Below are positions 8,280-15,944 of a stretch of 64,000 bases of DNA, one piece after another. The position numbers and the translations under genes are program-made. The stretch is from Bacteroidota bacterium. GTDB lineage: Bacteria > Bacteroidota > Bacteroidia > Chitinophagales > Chitinophagaceae. The stretch spans positions 1 through 64,000 of the forward strand of contig JAEZAM010000034.1 of the NCBI GenBank assembly GCA_023430465.1, given 5' to 3'. Numbering within the stretch: position 1 is the first letter of the stretch; each line of letters opens with the position of its first letter. Under the pieces are notes generated by a model, which was given only the letters and a program-made list of their open reading frames with translations, did not search any database and was not told the DNA's origin.

Positions 8280-8400
8280 GCCGGCACGCGGGCAGGGACT
8301 GATTTTTTTTCATTTTAAAACTGAAAATCTGACGCAGCGATTGTCTTTTTTTCATTCTTTGCCGTGTTGGTATAAAGTCTGATAAGTACCTGGAAAAAAC

Positions 8401-8408
8401 AAGGAGGT
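8401..8408 (+). promoter_or_regulatory. Near-perfect Shine-Dalgarno for hsp20 (AAGGAGGT)
   Basis: AAGGAGGT lies four bases before the ATG at 8413. Canonical Shine-Dalgarno sequences are rare in Bacteroidota, and no other gene in this window shows one this complete. It fixes the start of the heat-shock gene. Confidence 0.8.
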
Positions 8409-8412
8409 TAAC

Positions 8413-8877
8413 ATGACAACCGCAATGACTAAAAGACAAAATGGTGCACCTGCCGCGACTTTTGGAAATGTAGTTGATAACCTTTTCCAAAATAGTCTCC
8501 GCAGATTTTTTGACGACAATCTTTGGGACGCTGGTGGTGGTCTCGGCACTTCCGTTCCGGTTAACGTGCGCGATACCGGCTCGCAGTATGAGATCGATGT
8601 GTTTGCGCCCGGCTGCAGGAAAGAAGCATTCAACATCCAGGTAGCAGACAATGTCCTCACAGTTTCTATGCAGCATGAAGAAGAAAAGAAAGAGGAGAAC
8701 CGGAAGGGCTGGACCCGGAATGAATATGTGCACCGGTCATTCAGCAGAAGCTTTACCCTGGACGACACCGTTGATACCGCGAACATAAATGCGGAGTACA
8801 GGGATGGTGTACTGAAATTGATACTTGCAAAGAAGGAAGATGCAAAGCCTGTGACACGGAGTATCGAGGTTAAATAA
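8413..8877 (+). CDS. Hsp20/alpha-crystallin small heat-shock protein
   Basis: A 154-residue ATP-independent chaperone that holds unfolding proteins. The alpha-crystallin domain runs from about residue 45 (VPVNVRDTGSQYEIDVFAPG) to about 140, with the conserved edge strand segment AEYRDGVLKLILAKK near the end. The N-terminal arm (VDNLFQNSLRRFFDD) and a short C-terminal extension PVTRSIEVK, with an IEV (I-x-V-like) motif for oligomer contacts, are present. Start is fixed by the Shine-Dalgarno at 8401. It is a single-gene transcript closed by a terminator 20 bp downstream. Confidence 0.95.
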   Translation: MTTAMTKRQNGAPAATFGNVVDNLFQNSLRRFFDDNLWDAGGGLGTSVPVNVRDTGSQYEIDVFAPGCRKEAFNIQVADNVLTVSMQHEEEKKEENRKGWTRNEYVHRSFSRSFTLDDTVDTANINAEYRDGVLKLILAKKEDAKPVTRSIEVK

Positions 8878-8896
8878 CGTTGCTATTTTTTAAGAC

Positions 8897-8922
8897 AAAG
8901 CGCGAGTTTATCGCGCTTTTTT
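8897..8922 (+). terminator. Terminator after hsp20
   Basis: Arms AAAGCGCGA (8897-8905) and TCGCGCTTT (8911-8919) pair perfectly around a GTTTA loop and run into a T tract. Confidence 0.9.
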
Positions 8923-8975
8923 ATTTATGGCCAGCCGCTCTTTGCATAAGTCGTAGATTGTCCGAAAATTGACCG

Positions 8976-9344
8976 ATGAAATCTTTGCTACGGCTGGAGG
9001 AACTGGCCATGACAGCCGCCGGGCTTTATGCTATCGCCAAATATGGGCCTGAGCTTTCTCCCTGGGTATGGGCGTTACTGTTTTTTGCGCCGAACCTGGG
9101 TATGCTGGGGTATCTTATAGACACCCGCGTTGGGGCATGGCTGTATAATATTTTCCATCATAAAGGTATAGCCCTCCTGGTGGCAGGGATTGGATTTTGC
9201 GTAGCCCTGCCGTGGCTGATTGCGTCAGGCTTTTTGTTATTCAGCCACGCATCGTTCGATCGCATACTAGGTTATGGTTTGAAATACGGGGATAGTTTCA
9301 AACACACGCATCTCGGTTGGTTGCCAAATGGGAAGGAGCGTTAG
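8976..9344 (+). CDS. DUF4260 family membrane protein
   Basis: A 122-residue hydrophobic protein with about three to four membrane segments (AAGLYAIAKYG, WVWALLFFAPNLGMLGYL, GIALLVAGIGFCVALPWLIA). The family pattern RxEElamtaaglyai at the N-terminus, the GYLIDTRVGAWLYNxxHHK centre, and the C-terminal GLKYGDSFKHTHLGWL are typical of DUF4260. The two histidines after the second helix are conserved in the family, but its function is unknown. It stands alone, convergent with the pentapeptide gene. Confidence 0.85.
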   Translation: MKSLLRLEELAMTAAGLYAIAKYGPELSPWVWALLFFAPNLGMLGYLIDTRVGAWLYNIFHHKGIALLVAGIGFCVALPWLIASGFLLFSHASFDRILGYGLKYGDSFKHTHLGWLPNGKER

Positions 9345-9357
9345 AGCCTTGACGGGC

Positions 9358-9930
9358 CTAGTTCATATCAATGATGATGTCATGTCGGGTCAATAGTCCG
9401 CCGATACCAGTAACCGAAAACCTGGCCTTTTTGATCTTATTCATCTCCGGGTCGATGGTATAATTGAATGCCGAACTCAGATCCGCTTTTTCAAGGTTTG
9501 TTTGTTCAAAACGTGCATCGAGCAAGTCGCATCTTGTCATAACCGCCCCCGTGAGATCGGTGCCTGTAAAATCGGTGTTATTCATCGTGCATTCCGTGAA
9601 AATGGTCTTCTTCATTTTTCTTTTGAAAAACGAAGAATGGTTTAGGTTGCAGCGTTCAAAATGCAGGATGAAGATGAACTCACTGCATTGCTCGAAATGT
9701 ATCCCGATCATTTTGCAATCCGTAAAACGCACATCATTAAAAACGGTCATCGGGGCATTCACCATGGCCAGGTTACAACCGGTAAACGTGCATTCGCAAA
9801 ACTGGCAATTGGACAAATCTGCCCGCTCGAAATTGCATTGCACAAACTCACAGTTGTCATAGACACCAGTAGAAATGGGGGTTGCAGCGAAATCTGCTTT
9901 CGTAAAAACCTGGTCTTCAAATGTGGTCAT
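9358..9930 (-). CDS. Pentapeptide-repeat protein (Qnr-like fold)
   Basis: A 190-residue protein starting MTTFEDQVFTKADF at 9930; 31 further in-frame residues upstream lack repeat character. From about residue 20 to 150 the A(D/N)LxX repeat is evident: CEFVQCNFERADLSNCQF, CTFTGCNL, TDFTGTDLTGAVMTRCDL, ARFEQTNLEKADLSSA. These stack into a right-handed quadrilateral beta-helix resembling DNA. The closing segment (DPEMNKIKKARF...LLTRHDIIID) is common in Bacteroidota homologues. Qnr/MfpA relatives protect gyrase from quinolones; whether this one does is unknown, because many homologues are not resistance factors. Confidence 0.85.
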   Translation of the reverse strand: MTTFEDQVFTKADFAATPISTGVYDNCEFVQCNFERADLSNCQFCECTFTGCNLAMVNAPMTVFNDVRFTDCKMIGIHFEQCSEFIFILHFERCNLNHSSFFKRKMKKTIFTECTMNNTDFTGTDLTGAVMTRCDLLDARFEQTNLEKADLSSAFNYTIDPEMNKIKKARFSVTGIGGLLTRHDIIIDMN

Positions 9931-10101
9931 AGTCTGAATTGACGCTAAAAATAAAGCATTGTCCGGAATGCCGGGGGTGTTAAACTGTTTAAGACGCCCC
10001 GGGTATCTCCCATTTTCATCCAAACCGATTGCATTGATGACCTTTTCCTGTTATGCACGATAACATCAGGTTGAGTATTACAATCAAACCATCAAACCTT
10101 A

Positions 10102-10476
10102 AAGCGTATCAAATTCATAAAGCTATCCCTCTATGCTCTTTCTTTCGGGCTGTTGTTATTGGGCTGTAAGAAAGGCGCGGAGGAAGATGATGATCCTGCC
10201 TGCATGACCAACAATACGATGCAGATGACATTTAAAAATACCGGGACGGTGCCGCTGCGTGTACAGATGGCAACGCAGCTCACACCGCAATTCCAGCCCA
10301 TCAATCCCGCTGCGGAGATTGACCTCGCTCCGGGTCAGTCTGTTCAGCGAGACATAGTTGCCGGCCGCTATTTCTTCGTCTGGTCCCGTGACTGCGCAAC
10401 TACCTGCAGCCGGATAACCAGTTACGCCAAAGATTTTGAATCCTGTAATTCGTATACCGAAGAAAAAGGGTTGTAA
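10102..10476 (+). CDS. Small secreted lipoprotein lacking a canonical start codon
   Basis: From 10102 the frame encodes a textbook lipoprotein signal: basic RIKFIK, hydrophobic LSLYALSFGLLL, then the lipobox LLLGC before KKGAEEDDD. Yet the codon where Met is expected (10102-10104) is AAG, and no ATG, GTG or TTG occurs upstream before the in-frame TGA at 10072. The first standard start is TTG at 10153, which would leave only MLLGC and destroy the signal. The mature part (about 105 residues) has four further Cys and a VPLRVQMATQL strand-like region; no family was recognised. Either initiation is non-standard (for example at an AUC or AUA), the start was lost, or the base is wrong. Confidence 0.55.
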   Translation, partial: KRIKFIKLSLYALSFGLLLLGCKKGAEEDDDPACMTNNTMQMTFKNTGTVPLRVQMATQLTPQFQPINPAAEIDLAPGQSVQRDIVAGRYFFVWSRDCATTCSRITSYAKDFESCNSYTEEKGL

Positions 10477-10502
10477 AGATTTTCACCAGCCTTCCGTTCA
10501 TG

Positions 10503-10527
10503 GGCCTGCGCAAGCGGGCCTTTTTTT
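10503..10527 (+). terminator. Terminator with GCAA tetraloop
   Basis: GGCCTGC (10503-10509) pairs with GCGGGCC (10514-10520), one G-T wobble, around a GCAA loop, followed by seven T. It ends the small lipoprotein transcript. Confidence 0.85.
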
Positions 10528-10633
10528 GTTTCAATTCATCCCGCCCATTCCCCAACCCGTGCTGATTCGGCTTGTCGGGCGGGTGTGACATTTGCAATTT
10601 GCGCTCCCTTAAACCTACCATTAAACCTTATTT

Positions 10634-12388
10634 ATGAAAAAAGCATTGCTGGTAGCAGCCATGGCAGGACTGCTCATGACCAGTTGTAAAAAAGATCACG
10701 ATCTGCCCGCACCGGAAAATAACGAAACGGTAACGGCGGTTGGAACGCCTACAGGACCGGCGGTTCACAAACAGATCGGCGCTGCCGGGGGTGAGATCGT
10801 AAGCAGCGACGGTACCTTGCGGTTGATCATCCCCGCCGGCGCACTGACTACTGAAACGGATATCGCCATCCAGCCTATCACCAACGAGCTTGGCGGCCTG
10901 GGCAGTGCGTATCGGCTTACGCCACACGGGCAGACATTCAATTCGCCTATTACCATCGAGTTTACTTATGTGGCCACAGACACAGCCGGTACCCGGCCGG
11001 AAGGGCTTGATATCGCTTACCAGGATGAGACGGGCAGTTGGCAAATGCTGACCAACACCACGGTCAATCGCGCACAAAAAAAGCTGTCTGCCACCACTAC
11101 CCATTTCAGTGACTGGGGATATTTCAAAAGTATCATGATAGTACCCGGTTCAAGCACGGTGGATCAGGGTGCATTCCTGGAGTTGAAAGTAATGACCAGG
11201 TTTCCGTTTGTCGATCCGGATGATGCCGCGCCGGGTACCTATACTATCAAGGTGCTCAAGAACCCGCGGAAGTTGCGCGATGATGAAATCCGAAGCTGGG
11301 ATTACGTCGGGGAGGGAAGCCTTGAACCCGATGGCGCTTCCGCTTTCTATACCGCACCTGATCATGAGCCAGGCGTCAATCCTGAAGTGGCTGTTGCTAA
11401 TATCAACATGCACCGGAAAGGCCAGTTCATGGTGCTGGCTAATATCACTGTGCTGGGAAATAATAAGGTCGACTATCTCTGGGTGGATGAAGATTATATC
11501 AAGTTTGGTATCAACGGTGATTGCCTGCTGTATATCTATGGAAATTTTGGTGCGGATCCCGGTGTTAATAATCGCAGCATTAAGATCAATGGCGTCACAG
11601 TAGAATGCGATCTCTGGTCACCAAAGATCATCCGCTGCCGCATTGATGAATATATCTATGGGCCCGTGGAAATAAAAGCCAATAACCAGGTGGTAGCAAA
11701 CACGGTCCTCCGAAAGTTCAAAGGGAAATTCCTGTATGAACGGTTTCATGGTGGTTTGCTGAATGCAGGCAGCAGCAATGCGTTGAAAGAGTCTGCGGAA
11801 TTTTTATTTGTCTTTCGTGGTTTTGGTAAGCCATGCCCCGCTAATGTGGACCTGGTATTTCCAAAGGAGGGGGCACTTGCTGCCGGCACGGAGTCCAGGT
11901 ACAGGCTTGGAGGCAGTGCTAATGTAAGCACGCCGGTTGTCAATGGTTGTGTGTATACCACCAGTGTAAATATCCCGGTCACATCAGGCTTTTATTTCAT
12001 TGAACCGGGTTCGATGCCGTACATACCCGGTCGCTCAGAGTTCAAAGTGGAAGCCCGCGATATTGAGGGAGGTATAGAGATCGAGATCACGGACTATGAC
12101 ATCGTCGATGTGGTCACCGGGGTACGCGTGCAGCGATCTTCGAGTTGCGGTCCATCCTCGCTGGATCCGGCAAAGACCCTCAACTGTGGCCTGGAAGGAT
12201 TCAGGAATGTGCCCATCGCTCTGGAATACTGGGGTACTGATGAGCTGAAATTAAAAGGTACAAACAAACTGACGAGCCAACGCCTTTCATCTTCCATCCT
12301 GATCGAAGCATGGGATAACACGGTGTCGAATCCATCGCACTATGTTACCGACGGGTTGGTGCCTGCAACATTTAAAGATAATCCTTAA
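10634..12388 (+). CDS. Large lipoprotein with N-terminal ZU5-like domain
   Basis: A 584-residue exported lipoprotein: MKKALLVAAMAGLLMTSC is a signal with lipobox Cys18. Residues about 45-155 match a ZU5-like beta domain: IGAAGGEIVSSDGTL, LIIPAGALTTETDIAIQP, then YRLTPHGQTFNSPITIEF, ending in a TTHFSDWGYF strand that is typical after such domains. The remaining about 430 residues look like beta-sandwich repeats (Ig/TIG-like), with several Cys late in the protein. It is probably surface-attached and may bind protein or glycan; no enzyme motif was seen. It is followed by a strong terminator. Confidence 0.75.
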   Translation: MKKALLVAAMAGLLMTSCKKDHDLPAPENNETVTAVGTPTGPAVHKQIGAAGGEIVSSDGTLRLIIPAGALTTETDIAIQPITNELGGLGSAYRLTPHGQTFNSPITIEFTYVATDTAGTRPEGLDIAYQDETGSWQMLTNTTVNRAQKKLSATTTHFSDWGYFKSIMIVPGSSTVDQGAFLELKVMTRFPFVDPDDAAPGTYTIKVLKNPRKLRDDEIRSWDYVGEGSLEPDGASAFYTAPDHEPGVNPEVAVANINMHRKGQFMVLANITVLGNNKVDYLWVDEDYIKFGINGDCLLYIYGNFGADPGVNNRSIKINGVTVECDLWSPKIIRCRIDEYIYGPVEIKANNQVVANTVLRKFKGKFLYERFHGGLLNAGSSNALKESAEFLFVFRGFGKPCPANVDLVFPKEGALAAGTESRYRLGGSANVSTPVVNGCVYTTSVNIPVTSGFYFIEPGSMPYIPGRSEFKVEARDIEGGIEIEITDYDIVDVVTGVRVQRSSSCGPSSLDPAKTLNCGLEGFRNVPIALEYWGTDELKLKGTNKLTSQRLSSSILIEAWDNTVSNPSHYVTDGLVPATFKDNP

Positions 12389-12408
12389 GAAAAGCGAAGC
12401 AGTAACGG

Positions 12409-12433
12409 GGACCGGCCTGGCCGGTCCTTTTTT
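12409..12433 (+). terminator. Terminator after the ZU5-like lipoprotein
   Basis: GGACCGG (12409-12415) and CCGGTCC (12421-12427) pair perfectly and are followed by six T. The inner CCTGG can extend the stem. Confidence 0.88.
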
Positions 12434-12495
12434 ATTTACAGGACGATCTTTCGGCGCGTCCACGCTTTTTGTAAATTACCGGGAATACAAAAGGA

Positions 12496-13326
12496 ATGTT
12501 GTTAAACGAAATCAAACCAGCGCCTGCATTGGCGCAGTATGTGCGGTTATACCGTATCATTGATTTCCAGTTTGACAACAGCGTGATCATTCCGCCCAAA
12601 ATGTATTCCCCCCGACCCGAGCATTGTCTTCAATTTTATCTCCGGGATTTGGAGAAGGTTTTTTACCCATCCGCTGAAAAAAGACTAAACGGAGCCCGGG
12701 CTGTACTCGTTGGACAACATACTGTCCTTCAGCATCGCCAGATCGGTCACTGCTTCCTAAGCCTGCAGGTGGTGTTTCAACCCGCAGGGCTTCATCAACT
12801 CCTGGGGTGGAATATGCCGGAACTGGCAAACACGTATTTAGATGCGCGGGATATGCTGGGTGCAGGTTTGGATGCAATAACGGAGCAATTGGCAGATGCG
12901 GAGTCCTATCCTGCAATGATCAGCATCGTTGAGCAATACCTGTTGCAAATAGCCCGCCGGCGAAAGGTTGGAGAACATCGCGTCGATAGCGCGATGTATA
13001 GTATGATGCGGGAAGAGGAGCAGTTTAAGCTGGACTATTTCCTTAACGAAAGTTGTTTGTCGCACCGGCAATTCGACCGAAAATTTCAGGAGAGGGTCGG
13101 TATTTCACCAAAGCAATACCTGCAGGTGATTCGGTTCGACAAAGCATTCCGCATGAAAAACAAGTATCCGCAACTCGACTGGCTCAGCATTGCCATCCGT
13201 TGTGGCTACCACGATTATCAACATCTCGCCCGCGACTATAAATCCTTCACGTCCTATACGCCACCAGCTTTTTATGCTATTGACAGCGGTACTCCCGAAC
13301 GCCATTTTGGCGAGGCAGAAATATAA
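12496..13326 (+). CDS. AraC-family transcriptional regulator
   Basis: A 276-residue regulator. The C-terminal 95 residues hold the double helix-turn-helix of AraC proteins: the first recognition region around ESCLSHRQFDRKFQERVGISPKQY... and the second around DWLSIAIRCGYHDYQHLARDYKSF. The N-terminal portion (IKPAPALAQYVRLYRIID...PPKMYSPRPEHCLQF) belongs to the effector-binding type common in Bacteroidota AraC proteins (DUF6597-like). The ligand is unknown. The cupin gene 64 bp downstream on the same strand is the natural candidate target. Confidence 0.9.
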   Translation: MLLNEIKPAPALAQYVRLYRIIDFQFDNSVIIPPKMYSPRPEHCLQFYLRDLEKVFYPSAEKRLNGARAVLVGQHTVLQHRQIGHCFLSLQVVFQPAGLHQLLGWNMPELANTYLDARDMLGAGLDAITEQLADAESYPAMISIVEQYLLQIARRRKVGEHRVDSAMYSMMREEEQFKLDYFLNESCLSHRQFDRKFQERVGISPKQYLQVIRFDKAFRMKNKYPQLDWLSIAIRCGYHDYQHLARDYKSFTSYTPPAFYAIDSGTPERHFGEAEI

Positions 13327-13390
13327 ACATGTCCGATTTGTACCACCTCGGAGATTGGTTCATGGCAGATGTTTGTGAAAAATTAATGCT

Positions 13391-13948
13391 ATGAACCGGA
13401 AGAAATTTCTCGCCACAGGGATAGCGGCCTTTCCTGCTTTTACGTTACTGCAGTCCGCCAGCGCAATGGGAACTGCAACCCAACCATTTGTCGTGCGTAG
13501 CGGTGAGGGAAGATCAGGAAAACCGATGATGTACAGAGGACGGCATCCAAACAATATCGTGATCTCCAAAAAAGACACAGATGGTGTCATGAGTGTGTTT
13601 GCCTATACGGGTTACGAAAGGATCGGGCCTTCATTGCACATGCATCTTGATCAGGACGAGATTTTCTATGTCGGCGAAGGAAAGTACCGGTTTGTGGTCG
13701 GAGAAGCGATACACGAGCTCAGTGCAGGCGATACTATCTTTCTTCCGCGTAAGATAGCCCACTCCTGGATTCAGCTTACTGACCGGGGTCAACTGTTATA
13801 CATGGTTCAGCCAGCAGGGACAATGGAAGAATTTTTCCAGGAGATGGACGGGTTGAAAATGCCGGCTACAGAAGAGCAGGTAAAGGCAATCCACCAGAAA
13901 CACGGTATGAAATTACTTGGACCAGGACTCAAGCTCCAGCAACCTTGA
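13391..13948 (+). CDS. Secreted cupin-domain protein
   Basis: A 185-residue single-cupin protein. The N-terminus (MNRKKFLATGIAAFPAFTLL) is a signal resembling Tat/Sec leaders, with cleavage near SASA. The metal-binding cupin motif 1 is LHMHLDQDEIFYVGEGKYRF (two His and Glu ligands) and motif 2 is LSAGDTIFLPRKIAHSW (final His ligand). Such proteins may be dioxygenases, isomerases or sugar-binding; no substrate can be named. Its last 20 bp overlap the 3' end of the convergent M61 peptidase. The AraC gene lies directly upstream. Confidence 0.8.
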   Translation: MNRKKFLATGIAAFPAFTLLQSASAMGTATQPFVVRSGEGRSGKPMMYRGRHPNNIVISKKDTDGVMSVFAYTGYERIGPSLHMHLDQDEIFYVGEGKYRFVVGEAIHELSAGDTIFLPRKIAHSWIQLTDRGQLLYMVQPAGTMEEFFQEMDGLKMPATEEQVKAIHQKHGMKLLGPGLKLQQP

Positions 13949-15746
13949 TGGGCCTGCCGGTCATCCAACCCTGGTAAATGATCTTTTGCAAAGGGCTGGG
14001 TTTAGCGATCGGTGTGATCCTGTAGGAGGGCTGATATTTTTTTCCCGGTTGCAGATATACATTACGGGCTGCCCCCTGCTGTGTCAAACCGATTTTTATT
14101 ATCGTTCCTTCCTTCGCCTCCCGCAGGGAATCCACGAGCGAGGTGGTGGCGGGGCGGTCGTTTATACTTAGGATCACCTGGCGAGGACGAAGCCCTGCGT
14201 GCCACGCGGGAGATTCCCATTCCACACTGGAAAGCACCAGCGAGTCGCCCGCGGGTTTAACGGCAATACCAAACCAGCTTCCCGGTTGCGCCACGGCCTG
14301 GGTATCTATGTCAAGACCGGCATAAGCGAAGTATTTTTTATAATCGATCGGTTTGACCGTGTAGATGTAGTCAAAAAAATCACGCAGGGACACACCGGCG
14401 ATCGATTCGCACACGGCCTGAAATTCTTTTTCTGTATACCCTCGATTACGTTTCTTGTAGTATTCATAATAGAGGGTACGCATTACATCGTCGAGTGACT
14501 TATTGTTTTTCGTTTCATGCCGGATACGAAAATCAAGGAGCATTCCCAGGATCGGTCCTTTATCGTAATACGATATTGTTTTGTTGACATCATCACCGGT
14601 GCGGCCAAAGGGTCCATCAGACCATGTATCGAAGCTGGCCTGGGCAACGGATTGGAACAAGCGGCCAGGTTTATGTTCATATGCCCGCAGGCTGGCACCA
14701 TAAGCAGCGATCAATTCTTCATCGGTGACGATACCGGCCCTCCGCAGGAGCAGTTCATCATAGTATGCAGTAATGCCTTCTGCCACCCAAAGCATATTGG
14801 TACGATTGCCCCTGTCATAGTCAAAAGGACCGAGTTCAATGGGTCGGATCCGCTTGGCATTATAATGATGAAAATATTCATGAGCGAGGAAACTCAACAT
14901 TCGTATGCGTCCCTGGCCGCTAAGGCCATCTCCACTGAAACTTACCGCTGCTGAATTCAGATGTTCGATCCCACCGGCGCCAGGTCCGATACCGATAAAT
15001 GTGTAATGAGGGAAAGGTATATCACCCATCATTTCAGCGGCAGTTGAAGTTATCTTCTGCAGATCGGCTACAAATGCAGTTTTGTCGAACTGGCCCATTT
15101 TGTAACCGATGAAATAATGCGGAATATCTTGTACATAAAATACCGGTAGCGAGTCAAGGTTGCCAATCAAAAGCGGGCTGTCATACAACACATCAAAATC
15201 CGGCGCACGGAAAGCAAATGCCATTCCGGGTATTTTCTCAAGACCCGTCGCAATACTTTTCCAGCCGGATGCTGGTCTAATCTCAAGTGTGGCAGGATGG
15301 CTGATAAGCCCGTCAATGTGCAGGAAAGTGCCGGTAGGTGCCACAAAGCCATGTGTGCTGTCGAGATAATTGGTCGCTACGAAGTTCCGGCTGGCCTTTA
15401 CCCGGTATTTTATTGAAAACGCAGGCGCAGATCGTGTATAAACCCGCCATATATTGTTGCCTGCCCTTTCCCAGCGAAGTGTTGAGTCCGCCTCACTTAC
15501 CGCACTAAAATCCACGATGTTCTCTGCATAATTTAATATCTGGTAATAACCCGGCATCCAGACCGGAATCTTGAGGTCAACATACTCCCTGCTGATGCCT
15601 CTCACCTCCATCGTGACCTGGTAATACTGCTCGGACGGATTGTTCATAGCCAGCGAAAATTTTATACTGCTATTACCTTGTTGCGCCTGGGCAAGAGTGA
15701 AGCTCATGACCAGGAAAACGATCAGACCGAGCCGCTTGTTATTCAT
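13929..15746 (-). CDS. M61 family glycyl aminopeptidase-like metallopeptidase with PDZ domain
   Basis: A 605-residue exported zinc peptidase. The start at 15746 gives the signal MNNKRLGLIVFLVMSFTLAQAQ; the frame continues 25 residues upstream but with a second hydrophobic stretch that is less plausible. The order is an N-terminal beta domain, a thermolysin-like catalytic domain with HEYFHHYNAKRI (HExxH) and the downstream Glu in WVAEGITAYYDE, then a C-terminal PDZ domain (GSWFGIAVKPAG ... AGLRPRQVILSINDRPA). The family removes N-terminal Gly or Ala. The gene is convergent with the cupin and overlaps it tail to tail by 20 bp, leaving no room for a separate terminator. Confidence 0.92.
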   Translation of the reverse strand: MNNKRLGLIVFLVMSFTLAQAQQGNSSIKFSLAMNNPSEQYYQVTMEVRGISREYVDLKIPVWMPGYYQILNYAENIVDFSAVSEADSTLRWERAGNNIWRVYTRSAPAFSIKYRVKASRNFVATNYLDSTHGFVAPTGTFLHIDGLISHPATLEIRPASGWKSIATGLEKIPGMAFAFRAPDFDVLYDSPLLIGNLDSLPVFYVQDIPHYFIGYKMGQFDKTAFVADLQKITSTAAEMMGDIPFPHYTFIGIGPGAGGIEHLNSAAVSFSGDGLSGQGRIRMLSFLAHEYFHHYNAKRIRPIELGPFDYDRGNRTNMLWVAEGITAYYDELLLRRAGIVTDEELIAAYGASLRAYEHKPGRLFQSVAQASFDTWSDGPFGRTGDDVNKTISYYDKGPILGMLLDFRIRHETKNNKSLDDVMRTLYYEYYKKRNRGYTEKEFQAVCESIAGVSLRDFFDYIYTVKPIDYKKYFAYAGLDIDTQAVAQPGSWFGIAVKPAGDSLVLSSVEWESPAWHAGLRPRQVILSINDRPATTSLVDSLREAKEGTIIKIGLTQQGAARNVYLQPGKKYQPSYRITPIAKPSPLQKIIYQGWMTGRPIKVAGA

Positions 15747-15891
15747 ACACGATAATTGTGGTGAGCCGAAAATAGCAAAGTAGAGTAGGACGAAAAAATA
15801 CAATGCTGACAATCCGTTCAAAGACTCAGGAAGATAGTTTTAGTTTATTGAAATATAGATTTTATTGATGGAGACTATTTAATCAATGTCA

Positions 15892-15899
15892 TAATTTTG
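15892..15899 (+). promoter_or_regulatory. Promoter -7 box for katG (TAATTTTG)
   Basis: TAATTTTG matches TAnnTTTG exactly and lies 45 bp before the katG ATG. A TTG at 15865-15867 is 24 bp upstream of the box, slightly beyond the usual spacing. Confidence 0.6.
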
Positions 15900-15909
15900 T
15901 AACCTGTTC

Positions 15910-15923
15910 GACCCGGTCGGGTC
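15910..15923 (+). promoter_or_regulatory. Inverted repeat in the katG leader
   Basis: GACCCG (15910-15915) and CGGGTC (15918-15923) are separated by GT. It falls just after the predicted transcription start, so it could be an operator or, less likely with such a short loop, a leader hairpin. Confidence 0.35.
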
Positions 15924-15944
15924 TCATCCTTCAAAAATTTTTAC

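Noticed and set aside
7862..8287. Minus-strand frame encoding long poly-serine tracts
   Set aside because: It is the antisense of the Asp/Glu-rich gene at 7914-8192; GAT/GAC/GAG codons read in reverse give serine-rich runs. No supporting start or homology.
8341..8365. Possible promoter -7 box ATTCTTTG before hsp20
   Set aside because: The TA is inverted to AT and the nearest TTG is only about 10 bp away, so spacing is wrong.
13929..15821. Longer start for the M61 peptidase at 15821
   Set aside because: It would put a second hydrophobic stretch before the clean signal peptide that starts at 15746.
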